Assembly: GCA_964638815.1 (NCBI GenBank)
Contig: CAZXBB010000018.1
Location: forward strand, 1-18,461
Direction of reading: 5' to 3'
Length of the DNA stretch: 18,461 nucleotides
From: CAZXBB01 sp964638815
GTDB taxonomy: Bacteria; Planctomycetota; Phycisphaerae; Phycisphaerales; SM1A02
A program made the translations under genes and the position numbers. Numbering within the stretch: the stretch's first letter is position 1; every line of letters starts with the position of its first letter. The notes below the pieces were generated by a model. It saw nothing but the letters and a program-made list of their open reading frames with translations. It was not told the DNA's origin and did not search any database. This document shows, piece after piece, positions 1-6,403 of this stretch.

Positions 1-1034
1 GCAGCAACGTGCGCTGCGTCATCCACGCCGCGATGCCGAAGTCGATCGAGCACTACCAGCAGGAGACGGGCCGGGCCGGCCGCGACGGGCTCGAGGCGGA
101 GTGCGTGCTGCTCTACTCGGCCGCGGACGTGCTGCGGTGGAAGGGGCTCATGGACCGGGCGGCCGGCGAGGCGTCGCAGGGCGCCGGGGGCGCCGGGGGC
201 ACCGGGGGCGCCGGCGACGGATCGACGGCCGCCGTCGACGCGGCGCTCAGGGCGCAGCTCGAGCTGCTCGGCCATATGCAGGGGCTGTGCGGCACCTTCG
301 GGTGCCGGCACGGCGCGCTGTCGCGATACTTCGGCCAGCCGTATCCGCGCGCGGACTGTGGCGCCTGCGACGTCTGCCTCGACGAGGTGACGTCGATGCC
401 GGACGCGACGGACATCGCCCGCAAGATCCTTTCCTGCGTCGCGCGGCTCGGCCAGCGGTACGGCGTTGGCCACGTCGTGCAGGTGCTGCGCGGCGCGGAG
501 ACGGAGAACATCCGGCGCTGGCGGCACGATGAGCTGAGCACGTACGGGCTGCTCCAGGAGCTCTCCGACAAGGCGCTCACGAACCTCGTGTACCAGCTTG
601 TCGACCAGGACCTGCTCGAACGCACCGCGGGGGACCGGCCGATCCTCACGCTCACCGGGGCGTCGGTGCCGGTGCTGCGCGGCGAGCGCGAGGTGCGGCT
701 CGTGCAGCCGGTGACCGCGCGCGTGCGCGAGACGAAGGCGGACGCCGAGTCGTGGGAGGGCGTGGATCGCGGGCTCTTCGAGCGTCTGCGCGAGCTACGG
801 CGCGAGATCGCGGCCGAGCGCGCGGTGCCGCCGTACGTCGTCTTCGCCGATACGTCGCTGCGGTCGATGGCCCGCATCCGGCCCGCCAGCCTCGACACGT
901 TCCGCAACGTGCGCGGCGTCGGCGAGGTGAAGCTCGCGGATCTCGGGCCGGCGTTCGTCGAGACACTGCGCGAGTACTGCGCGGCGAACGAGCTGGATAC
1001 GGACGTGGGCGTGGTCGCTTCGGCGTCGGGCTGA
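1..1034 (+). CDS. recQ: ATP-dependent DNA helicase RecQ, C-terminal part (5' truncated by window edge)
   Basis: This is the 3' part of a RecQ-family 3'-5' DNA helicase, which unwinds forks and recombination intermediates in the cytoplasm. The open frame enters from the left; the first full codon is at base 3, so the real start is outside the window. The first residues contain the helicase motif VI signature (QQETGRAGRDG). A zinc-binding module follows at about bases 288-375 with the expected Cys, Cys-Arg-His, Cys-x2-Cys-x2-Cys order. Then come an RQC winged-helix region (about 395-720) and a C-terminal HRDC domain (about 770-1000). Between the helicase core and the zinc module is a Gly/Ala/Thr-rich linker (about 175-215) encoded by runs of five G; this is not typical of RecQ and looks like a local repeat expansion. 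Family assignment is firm; the linker's function is unknown. Confidence 0.95.
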   Translation, partial: SNVRCVIHAAMPKSIEHYQQETGRAGRDGLEAECVLLYSAADVLRWKGLMDRAAGEASQGAGGAGGTGGAGDGSTAAVDAALRAQLELLGHMQGLCGTFGCRHGALSRYFGQPYPRADCGACDVCLDEVTSMPDATDIARKILSCVARLGQRYGVGHVVQVLRGAETENIRRWRHDELSTYGLLQELSDKALTNLVYQLVDQDLLERTAGDRPILTLTGASVPVLRGEREVRLVQPVTARVRETKADAESWEGVDRGLFERLRELRREIAAERAVPPYVVFADTSLRSMARIRPASLDTFRNVRGVGEVKLADLGPAFVETLREYCAANELDTDVGVVASASG

Positions 1035-1270
1035 GGCCTTCGAGCGCTTCCTGAGCCGGGATCGGCGCGGAGGCGTCGGCCGCCGCGGCCGTCTCGTCGG
1101 CCGCACCGCATGAGCCCGATCGGGCATCGCCTGCGCGGCCCTCCGCGGCCCTCCGCGGCCGAGTGGCCCTCCATGGGGCGGCATCCGGGCAGGGCGGTGA
1201 CATCCGAGCACGCTGTTCCGACGCCCGGCCCCGCCCCGGCGGCCGGATTCTCAGGTACCCTGCCCGTACG
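1035..1270. other. Intergenic region after recQ: hairpin and 10-bp tandem repeat
   Basis: About 235 bases lie between recQ and the next gene. A perfect 7-bp inverted repeat (GCGGCCG, 6-base loop, CGGCCGC) lies at 1085-1104. It has no T-run on either side, so it is at best a weak or Rho-assisted terminator for recQ. At 1135-1160 GCGGCC recurs three times, spaced by CTCC (10-bp unit, about 2.6 copies). No convincing promoter is seen. An in-frame ATG at 1163 would extend the next gene by 36 residues, but that extension does not resemble a glycosyltransferase. Confidence 0.4.
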
Positions 1271-2104
1271 ATGATCCGCCAGATCAGCGTCGTCTACATC
1301 AGCCGGAACGCGGCCGTCACGCTCGCCGACAGCCTCGACTCGGTGCGCGAGTTCGAGGATGTCGTCGTGTGGGACAACGGGTCGGCGGACGACACGCTCC
1401 GGATCGCTTCGTCGTATCCGAACGTCACGGTGTTCAAGGGCGACTTCATGGGCTTCGGCCCGTCGAAGAACTTCGCCGCGACGCTCGCCGCGAACGACTG
1501 GATCCTCTCGCTCGACACGGACGAAATCGTCTGCCCGCGTCTGCTCGCCGCGCTGCGGTCATGGCCGACGGACGATCCGCACGTCGTCGGCGAGATCCTC
1601 CGCGACAACTACTTCCTCGGGAAGGCGATCCGGCACGGCGGGTGGGGGGGCGACTGGCTCGTGCGTCTCTACCACCGGCACACGCTGACGTTCGGCGACG
1701 ACATGGTGCACGAGGCGATCCGCCACGGCCCGGACACGCGCCGGGTGCGGATGGACGGCGTGCTGAAGCACATGACGGTGACCGATCTCGGTCAGCTCCT
1801 GCGCAAGGCGGATCACTATTCCGAGTTGCGGCGGACGACGACGAAGTGCTTCCCGCCGTGGCTGATTTGCCTCAAGGCCGCGTTCGCCTTCATCCGCTGC
1901 TACTTCCTCCAGGCCGGCTTCCTCAGCGGCTGGCGCGGGCTGGTCATCGCGTGGTCGAACGCCAACGGGGTCTTCTTCAAGTACTTCAAGGTGTACGCGG
2001 ACCGCAAGGGCCCGCGCGCGGGGCCGCGGGACCGTCCGCGCGACGGCAGCCCGAGCGCGCGCAGAGTCCAGGGCGCAACGCCGGCCCCGTCGCCGCAACG
2101 GTGA
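1271..2104 (+). CDS. Glycosyltransferase family 2, LPS-core WaaE/KdtX-like
   Basis: Predicted 277-residue cytoplasmic or membrane-associated glycosyltransferase of the GT-A fold. The protein opens with the typical first beta strand (IRQISVVYISRN), followed by DNGSADDT and the metal/nucleotide-sugar DxD motif as DTD at residues 82-84, within ILSLDTDEIVCPRLL. The segments GFGPSKNFA and NDWILSLD closely match the subgroup that includes lipopolysaccharide core glucosyltransferases (WaaE/KdtX). That suggests sugar transfer onto an envelope glycan, but donor and acceptor cannot be read from sequence. A hydrophobic stretch near residues 195-240 may be membrane associated. The C-terminal 35 residues are Arg/Pro/Gly-rich and probably disordered. 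ATG 1271 is preferred because the fold begins there; its Shine-Dalgarno is poor. The stop lies 6 bases from the end of a convergent lipoprotein gene. Confidence 0.85.
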   Translation: MIRQISVVYISRNAAVTLADSLDSVREFEDVVVWDNGSADDTLRIASSYPNVTVFKGDFMGFGPSKNFAATLAANDWILSLDTDEIVCPRLLAALRSWPTDDPHVVGEILRDNYFLGKAIRHGGWGGDWLVRLYHRHTLTFGDDMVHEAIRHGPDTRRVRMDGVLKHMTVTDLGQLLRKADHYSELRRTTTKCFPPWLICLKAAFAFIRCYFLQAGFLSGWRGLVIAWSNANGVFFKYFKVYADRKGPRAGPRDRPRDGSPSARRVQGATPAPSPQR

Positions 2105-2110
2105 CGCCGG

Positions 2111-2359
2111 CTACCCGCCGTCGCCGAGGTCCGCCTCGATCTCCGCCTTCAGCTCCGAGAAGGCCTCGTCCGCGTTCTCCGCGGTGATGCTGCGCTCGGC
2201 CTCCGCCTGCGCCTCCTCCGGCGAGAGCACTTCGAGCTCCGCGTCCGCCGCCTCGCCCGCCGCCGACCCGGTCGGCGCACCCCCCGAGCCGCCCCCGCAG
2301 CCCGGCAACGTCACGAGCATCAGTGCGGTAACACACAGTCCGGTCGTCACGCGCGTCAT
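2111..2359 (-). CDS. Small acidic lipoprotein
   Basis: An 82-residue predicted lipoprotein. It begins with a short positive N-region and hydrophobic core, and ends its signal in a lipobox, LPGC (residues 18-21). The mature part is a Gly-rich linker followed by an acidic, Glu/Ala-rich probable helix (residues 40-80, including SPEEAQAEAERSITAENAD). The ATG at 2357-2359 overlaps the TGA of the upstream gene by 4 bases, so the two are probably translationally coupled. A longer frame in the same register reaches 2635, but it lies antiparallel in no domain context and would bury the signal peptide. No enzyme domain is seen. The strong negative charge contrasts with its basic partner. Function unknown; a membrane-anchored binding partner of the upstream protein is one inference. 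Confidence 0.75.
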   Translation of the reverse strand: MTRVTTGLCVTALMLVTLPGCGGGSGGAPTGSAAGEAADAELEVLSPEEAQAEAERSITAENADEAFSELKAEIEADLGDGG

Positions 2360-3042
2360 GGCTTGTCTGCCTTCCTTTCCTTGCCGCGGTCCGTGCCTGC
2401 CGCCGGGTCGGCTGCGCCGCGTCCGCGCGAGCCCTTGCCCGTTTCGGCGGGTTTGCCGGCGTCGGCGGGCTTTCCGCGTTCGGCGGGCCTGCCGGCGTCG
2501 TCGGGCTTGCCCTGATCCGCGGACTTGCCGGCGTCGTCGGGCTTCCCGTGCTCGGCGGACTGGCCGCGGCCCCTGCGTTGCTTGACCTTGGCGCGCGCCT
2601 TGCCGAAGCGTTCGTCCCCGAGACGCTCGCGCCACTTCGCCATCTTCCGCTCGTGCCCGGCGATCATCCGGCGCTCGAGGTCGTCCAGCGCGCGGAGCCG
2701 TTGCTCGTTGCCCTGCGCCTGTGCAAGCTCGCGCAAGCGCGCGATCTTCGCCTTGCGACGCTCGAGCTTCGATTCCTCCCGCGCGATCTTTCGCGCCGCG
2801 GTCGATTCGGAATCCGACGAGAGGAGGTCCGTGCCCGGCGCGCCCCCGGGCCTGGCCTTTCCGTCCTTGCGGCCCTCGGCGCCGCGATTCCCGGGGGGCG
2901 CGGTGTCATCCCCGGAGGCCCCGGTCGCGCCGACCGAAGCGCCGGGTGCGCCCCCGGCCGCAGGCGGCGCTGCGGCCAGCGCTCCGGTCATCAGCAGCGT
3001 GAGCGTGAATGCAACGAGTCGTCCGGTCGTCTTTGGTGCCAT
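2356..3042 (-). CDS. Exported basic coiled-coil protein with 12-residue repeats
   Basis: A 228-residue protein of no recognised family. Residues 1-24 form a signal peptide (hydrophobic core, Ala-rich cleavage site), so it should be exported. Residues 25-75 are Gly/Ala/Pro-rich. Residues 78-157 are a highly charged predicted coiled coil rich in Arg, Lys and Glu. Residues 161-203 are a degenerate 12-residue repeat of the form A-E-x-G-K-P-x-D-A-G-K-x, encoded by a 36-bp tandem repeat at about 2437-2556. The tail is Lys/Arg-rich. A Shine-Dalgarno (GGAG, 7 bases before ATG) supports the start at 3042. It is first in a two-gene operon with the acidic lipoprotein and overlaps it by ATGA. A structural or nucleic-acid/polyanion-binding periplasmic role is possible but not shown. 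Confidence 0.7.
   Translation of the reverse strand: MAPKTTGRLVAFTLTLLMTGALAAAPPAAGGAPGASVGATGASGDDTAPPGNRGAEGRKDGKARPGGAPGTDLLSSDSESTAARKIAREESKLERRKAKIARLRELAQAQGNEQRLRALDDLERRMIAGHERKMAKWRERLGDERFGKARAKVKQRRGRGQSAEHGKPDDAGKSADQGKPDDAGRPAERGKPADAGKPAETGKGSRGRGAADPAAGTDRGKERKADKP
2437..2556 (-). repeat. 36-bp tandem repeat coding for a 12-residue unit
   Basis: About 3.3 imperfect copies of a 36-bp unit lie within the exported coiled-coil gene. The copies translate to variants of AEHGKPDDAGKS, ADQGKPDDAGRP and AERGKPADAGKP. The unit is a multiple of three, so changes in copy number would keep the frame. Confidence 0.75.
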
Positions 3043-3073
3043 GTCCGTTCTCCGGCGCGGCCCGCCGGGCGGA

Positions 3074-3093
3074 TCACCGCGTATCGGCGGTGA
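3074..3093. promoter_or_regulatory. Inverted repeat upstream of the coiled-coil/lipoprotein operon
   Basis: A perfect 7-bp inverted repeat (TCACCGC, loop GTATCG, GCGGTGA) sits about 32-51 bases upstream of the minus-strand start at 3042. It could be an operator or a 5'-leader hairpin. There is no further evidence. Confidence 0.3.
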
Positions 3094-3230
3094 GCGACCG
3101 GATCAGGACGCGTATTCGGGCGAGGTGATGATCGTCATGTTCCGCGTGGAAGAGGAGCATGTCAACGACGCGCATGGGGCGGTCGGGACGCGGGTGCCGG
3201 GCCGTGCGGGTGAAGAAAGGGGCCAGGAAA

Positions 3231-3268
3231 GAAAACGCCCCGGTCCCGTCTCTGACGGCACCGGGGCG
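3231..3268 (-). terminator. Intrinsic terminator of the redoxin gene
   Basis: Read on the minus strand, this is a long GC stem: an outer 9-bp arm pair (3260-3268 with 3236-3244) and an inner 5-bp pair (3254-3258 with 3246-3250), separated by one mismatch and closed by a 3-base loop. It is followed by TTTTC and more pyrimidines. It lies about 38 bases past the redoxin stop and is oriented only for the minus strand. Confidence 0.85.
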
Positions 3269-3305
3269 GGAGTTGACGTTTGCCGGGCGCGGGGCCCGGG
3301 TGGCC

Positions 3306-3932
3306 TTATCGCTTGTACTTGACGGCGCAGCCGTAGGGCTTCGTCGAGTCGGGGGAGACGGTCTCGCCGGCCTTGATCTGCTTCACCGCGTTGACGACGT
3401 AGTTCATCGCGTCCTTGCCCTTCTTGCCCGGGTGGTCGTCATCGATGGCGCCCTGGTAGCGGAGGATGCCCCCGGCGTCGATGACGTAGGTGTGCGGCGT
3501 CGTGCGGGCGCCGTAGATGTGCCCGACGCTGCCGCTCTGGTCGATCAGCGCGGGCGCCTCGATCTTGTGCGTCGCGAGGTACTCGGCGGTCTTGCTCGCT
3601 TCCATGTAGTGGGTGCTGTTGACCGTCAGGTAGACGAGGTCCTTGTCGAGCGCCTTGAGCTCCTCCAGCATGTGCTTCACCACGCCCTTGCTCATGACGC
3701 GCAGGCACCACGGGCAGTCGGGGTTGATCCACTGGAGCACCACGATCTTGCCCTTGTGGTCGGAGAGCTTGTGGTCCTTGCCCGCCGTGTCCTTGAGCGT
3801 GAACTCGGGCGCCGGCTGGCCGACCTTCGCGTGCTGATGGTCATGCTGGGCGGTGGCGGGCGCGGCGAGCGCGATGCCGACGGCGGCGGCGAGCCCGATG
3901 GCGCGAGTGATGAACGTTCGTCGTGATCTCAT
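3306..3932 (-). CDS. Exported thioredoxin-like redoxin with CPWC motif and Tat-type signal
   Basis: A 208-residue AhpC/TSA-redoxin family thiol protein, probably acting in the periplasm. The N-terminus SRRTFIT followed by a hydrophobic stretch and ATAQ resembles a twin-arginine signal peptide. A His-rich segment (residues 30-34) follows the cleavage site. The redoxin fold starts at VGQPAPEFTLKD. The active site is NPDCPWC, with the CPWC cysteines at 73 and 76. TTPHTYVID gives the cis-Pro region. A third cysteine lies near the end in TKPYGC (202), a tail I associate with planctomycete-type redoxins. Its partner and substrate are not known; disulfide exchange is the likely chemistry. It is monocistronic, with a terminator at 3231-3268 and an AGGA sequence 4 bases before the ATG. 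An 8-bp hairpin lies in the leader (3958-3977). Confidence 0.88.
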   Translation of the reverse strand: MRSRRTFITRAIGLAAAVGIALAAPATAQHDHQHAKVGQPAPEFTLKDTAGKDHKLSDHKGKIVVLQWINPDCPWCLRVMSKGVVKHMLEELKALDKDLVYLTVNSTHYMEASKTAEYLATHKIEAPALIDQSGSVGHIYGARTTPHTYVIDAGGILRYQGAIDDDHPGKKGKDAMNYVVNAVKQIKAGETVSPDSTKPYGCAVKYKR

Positions 3933-4276
3933 GGGATCCTGGCTCCAGGGGGTTTGTGACGCCGGGCATCCGGCGTCGTGATGTCTCTGACCGGGGCTCT
4001 ACGCGGGGCGCGGCGGCCGCATCCCCGGTTGTACAGGGATGATTCTCCCGCGTTCGCCGATATTCCACTCCGGCGGTGATTTCGGCCACGGGGGTCCGCG
4101 GGCGCGGATCCGGGAGGCCCGGACGACCCGGCCCGGACGACCCGGCGCGACCGCCCGGCTCGGCGCGCCCCCGCTGTGACCGATCGGGCCGATTCCGCCG
4201 ATAGGACGGTGGATCGGACCCCCGGGGGGGCGGAGAATCACCCTGCCGCGACCCGGGGGGCGCCGCGGAGCGATTG
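3933..4276. other. Divergent intergenic region with hairpin and 14-bp perfect duplication
   Basis: These 344 bases separate the divergent redoxin and sulfatase genes. Seen here: a perfect 8-bp inverted repeat GACGCCGG/CCGGCGTC with loop GCAT at 3958-3977, in the redoxin leader; a perfect head-to-tail duplication of CCCGGACGACCCGG at 4118-4131 and 4132-4145; and outward CCGATC (4180-4185) and GATCGG (4212-4217) arms upstream of the sulfatase. Both promoters must be here, but no -35/-10 pair is convincing. No coding region is supported. Confidence 0.5.
4118..4145. repeat. Perfect 14-bp tandem duplication
   Basis: CCCGGACGACCCGG occurs twice with no gap, at 4118-4131 and 4132-4145, about 130 bases upstream of the sulfatase-family gene. 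It could be a paired protein-binding site or a slippage product. Confidence 0.8.
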
Positions 4277-6286
4277 ATGACCACGACGATCACGCGCGAG
4301 CCGAGCGCACCGAAGCAGCCGGGGGAGGACGACGCCGCCCTGCTCCCGGGGGCGGCCGGGCGCGAGCGGTCCGTCCGCTGGCCGCGTCCGGAAACCGCCC
4401 TGCTGGCGTTCGCGCTCCTCTGGACGCTCGCCGCGAAGCTGGTGATCGTCGTCGGGCAGGAGGCCCAGAGCGTGCCCGTGGCGCTGACCGTCGCCGTGCT
4501 GCCCGACCTGGTCTTCTTCGCGTCGGCGCTGCTGGTGTTCGCGCTCCTTCACACGCTCGGCGTGCCGCGGCTCGTCGCGCGGCTCACGCTGATCGCGGCC
4601 GCGGTGATCCTCGGCTGGTCCGTCGCGAACGCGGCGTGGCTGCTCGCCACCAGCGTGCAGCTTCAGCCCGGTGTGATCGGCGTTCTCATGCAGGACCCCT
4701 CGGAGTTCTGGCCGATCGTCCAGGAGCACCTGATCAGACGCCCGATCTACTCGGTGCCGCTGCTGCTCACGATCGGCGCCGCGGCGACGTGGTTCGCGTG
4801 GCGTCTCGTGCGGATCCGGCCCGTGCGCGGCGGGCGCGGGCTGCACCTGCGCAGCGCGGGCGTCGCAGGCGTGGTGGTCCTCGTCGCGACGTTCGGCGTG
4901 TGGCTCGGCGAGCGGGGCGGCACCGTTGCCTACTCCGGGCAGGTCATCGGCTTCAGCAGTCACTGGTACGCGATCAACGACGGCCTCGGGCTTCGCCACG
5001 GCGTCATGGACGTCACGGGCGTCACGCGGGTCCTCGCGAGAGCCGGCGAGCGCGACGTCACGCTGCCGGACGGGCCCGGCGCGCCGCGTCCGAACGTCGT
5101 TGTGATCCTTCTCGAGAGCGTCTCGCACCGGGTCACGTCGCTTGCGCCGGACGGCCCCGCGACGACGCCGTATTTCGCGCGGCTCGCGGGCGAGGGCGTC
5201 GAGTTCGTGGAGACCCGCGTCCCCGTCGCGCAGACGAGCAAGGCATTCTGGTCGAGCTTCACCGGCGTGCTGCCGGATCTCTCGCCCGACTACGTCGAGT
5301 CGGTACCGGTGGACGAGCCCTACGAGAGCCTCGCGTCGATCCTCGGCGCGGTCGGCTACCGCAGCGCGTTCTTCCAGATGTCGCGAGGGTCCTTCGAGTG
5401 CGCGCCCGGGATGTTCGCCAACCTCGGGTTCGACTGGGCGTGGTTCCGTGAGAACCTCAACGACGAGTCTGCCTACCTCGGCTACATGAACGGCGACGAT
5501 CTCCGGATGATCGGGCCGATGTTCGAGTGGGTGGACGAAGCGGACGGCCCCTTCCTGCTCGGCATGATTACGTCGGTTGCGCACGATCCCTACGAGCTGC
5601 CCGCGGACTTCCCGGAGCCGCCGGCCGAGGACCGGTACGAGCGCTACCTCCAGGCGGTCCGGCACGGGGACATGGTGATCGAGGCCGTGTGCGCCGGGCT
5701 CGAGGTCCGCGGCCGGCTCGACGACACGGTGCTCTGCATCATCGGCGATCACGGCGACGGCTTCCGTCCCGAGTCGAAACGCGGGAGGTGGGCGCCGTAC
5801 GAGGAGGTGATCCGCGTGCCGTGGGTCGTCCGGTGGCCCGGTCACGTCGAGGCGGGCCGGCGCGTCGAGTGGCCGTGCTCGCAGCTCGACGTCACCCCGA
5901 CGATCCTCGCCCTCCTCGGCGCCGACATCTCCGCCGCCGGCTTCGACGGGTGCGACGCGCTGACCGCGCTCGAGGGGACGCGACGCCAGTTCTTCTCGAC
6001 GTGGTACGAGGACGCGCCGATCGGGTACGTCGAGGGCGATCGCAAGCTGGTGTACTGGCCCTACACGGACACCCTGTTCGAGTACGATCTGGCGTCCGAT
6101 CCCGGCGAGCGGGAGCGGAGGACCGTGGAAGGGGCGGCGAAGGAAGAGGCGGTCGCGGCGATGCGCACGTGGCTGAGCGGCTCCCGGGTGACCGTCCCGG
6201 CCCGGCGGTTCGCCGAGTCCACGGAGTACCGGCACTGGCGCACGTTCAGCTCCGGCCGTTCCGCGTGGGCGTACTACGTGCCGTAG
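4277..6286 (+). CDS. Membrane sulfatase-fold protein, LtaS/phosphoglycerol-transferase-like
   Basis: A 669-residue protein with a membrane N-terminus and an extracytoplasmic alkaline-phosphatase/sulfatase fold, as in lipoteichoic acid synthases, phosphoglycerol transferases and phosphoethanolamine transferases. About five hydrophobic segments occur (near residues 41-61, 68-92, 102-125, 158-177, 192-212). The catalytic domain starts at PNVVVILLES, with Glu280 as metal ligand. The nucleophile position is Thr320 in AQTSKAFWSSFTG, not the Cys/Ser of true sulfatases. Asp491-His492 in IIGDHGDGF complete the metal site. Transfer of a phospho-alcohol group onto an envelope polymer or lipid is likely; the substrate is unknown. 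GGAG lies 6 bases before ATG 4277; a TTG immediately upstream (4274) is less likely. It is followed 113 bases later by the exosortase-like gene on the same strand. Confidence 0.88.
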   Translation: MTTTITREPSAPKQPGEDDAALLPGAAGRERSVRWPRPETALLAFALLWTLAAKLVIVVGQEAQSVPVALTVAVLPDLVFFASALLVFALLHTLGVPRLVARLTLIAAAVILGWSVANAAWLLATSVQLQPGVIGVLMQDPSEFWPIVQEHLIRRPIYSVPLLLTIGAAATWFAWRLVRIRPVRGGRGLHLRSAGVAGVVVLVATFGVWLGERGGTVAYSGQVIGFSSHWYAINDGLGLRHGVMDVTGVTRVLARAGERDVTLPDGPGAPRPNVVVILLESVSHRVTSLAPDGPATTPYFARLAGEGVEFVETRVPVAQTSKAFWSSFTGVLPDLSPDYVESVPVDEPYESLASILGAVGYRSAFFQMSRGSFECAPGMFANLGFDWAWFRENLNDESAYLGYMNGDDLRMIGPMFEWVDEADGPFLLGMITSVAHDPYELPADFPEPPAEDRYERYLQAVRHGDMVIEAVCAGLEVRGRLDDTVLCIIGDHGDGFRPESKRGRWAPYEEVIRVPWVVRWPGHVEAGRRVEWPCSQLDVTPTILALLGADISAAGFDGCDALTALEGTRRQFFSTWYEDAPIGYVEGDRKLVYWPYTDTLFEYDLASDPGERERRTVEGAAKEEAVAAMRTWLSGSRVTVPARRFAESTEYRHWRTFSSGRSAWAYYVP

Positions 6287-6362
6287 ACGAGTCGGGGCGG
6301 GGAGGCGCCGGGGGCCGGGGGCGGGGGTCCGGGGGGCGGGACTGGAGACGTGAGACGACGCG
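6287..6362. other. G-run-rich spacer upstream of the exosortase-like gene
   Basis: The spacer after the sulfatase stop contains many runs of three or more G on the plus strand (about 6296-6340). It could form a G-quadruplex in DNA or RNA. No hairpin terminator is seen, so read-through from the sulfatase gene is possible. Confidence 0.4.
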
Positions 6363-6403
6363 ATGGCGGAGCGAACGCGATGACCGCAGGAGCGGCCCGA
6401 TGA
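6363..6403 (+). promoter_or_regulatory. Two overlapping mini-ORFs leading into the exosortase-like start
   Basis: ATG 6363 opens a 6-codon frame (MAERTR) whose TGA overlaps ATG 6380 as ATGA. ATG 6380 opens a 7-codon frame (MTAGAAR) whose TGA overlaps the exosortase ATG at 6400 as ATGA. Each of the two later ATGs has a Shine-Dalgarno inside the preceding mini-ORF (GGAG at 6368-6371; AGGAG at 6388-6392). The second and third starts lie in a near-perfect 20-bp duplication (6379-6398 and 6399-6418). This arrangement would give termination-reinitiation coupling; it may also be simply the by-product of the duplication. Confidence 0.4.

Noticed and set aside
1085..1104. Intrinsic terminator after recQ
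   Set aside because: The 7-bp hairpin has no following T-run; kept only as a hairpin in the intergenic description.
4238..6235. 665-codon minus-strand open frame opposite the LtaS-like gene
   Set aside because: It is antisense to a protein with clear catalytic motifs and membrane segments. Its product is Arg/His/Asp/Gly-rich, with no hydrophobic core or domain: a typical GC-rich shadow.
4277..6286. True Cys/Ser-type sulfatase
   Set aside because: No C/S-x-P-x-R maturation motif is present; the nucleophile position is Thr in QTS, and the N-terminus is polytopic, as in LtaS-like enzymes.
5527..6399. In-frame upstream extension of the exosortase-like gene across the LtaS-like gene
   Set aside because: The extension is an out-of-frame reading of the LtaS-like gene. 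The ATG at 6400 has a Shine-Dalgarno and starts the membrane protein properly.
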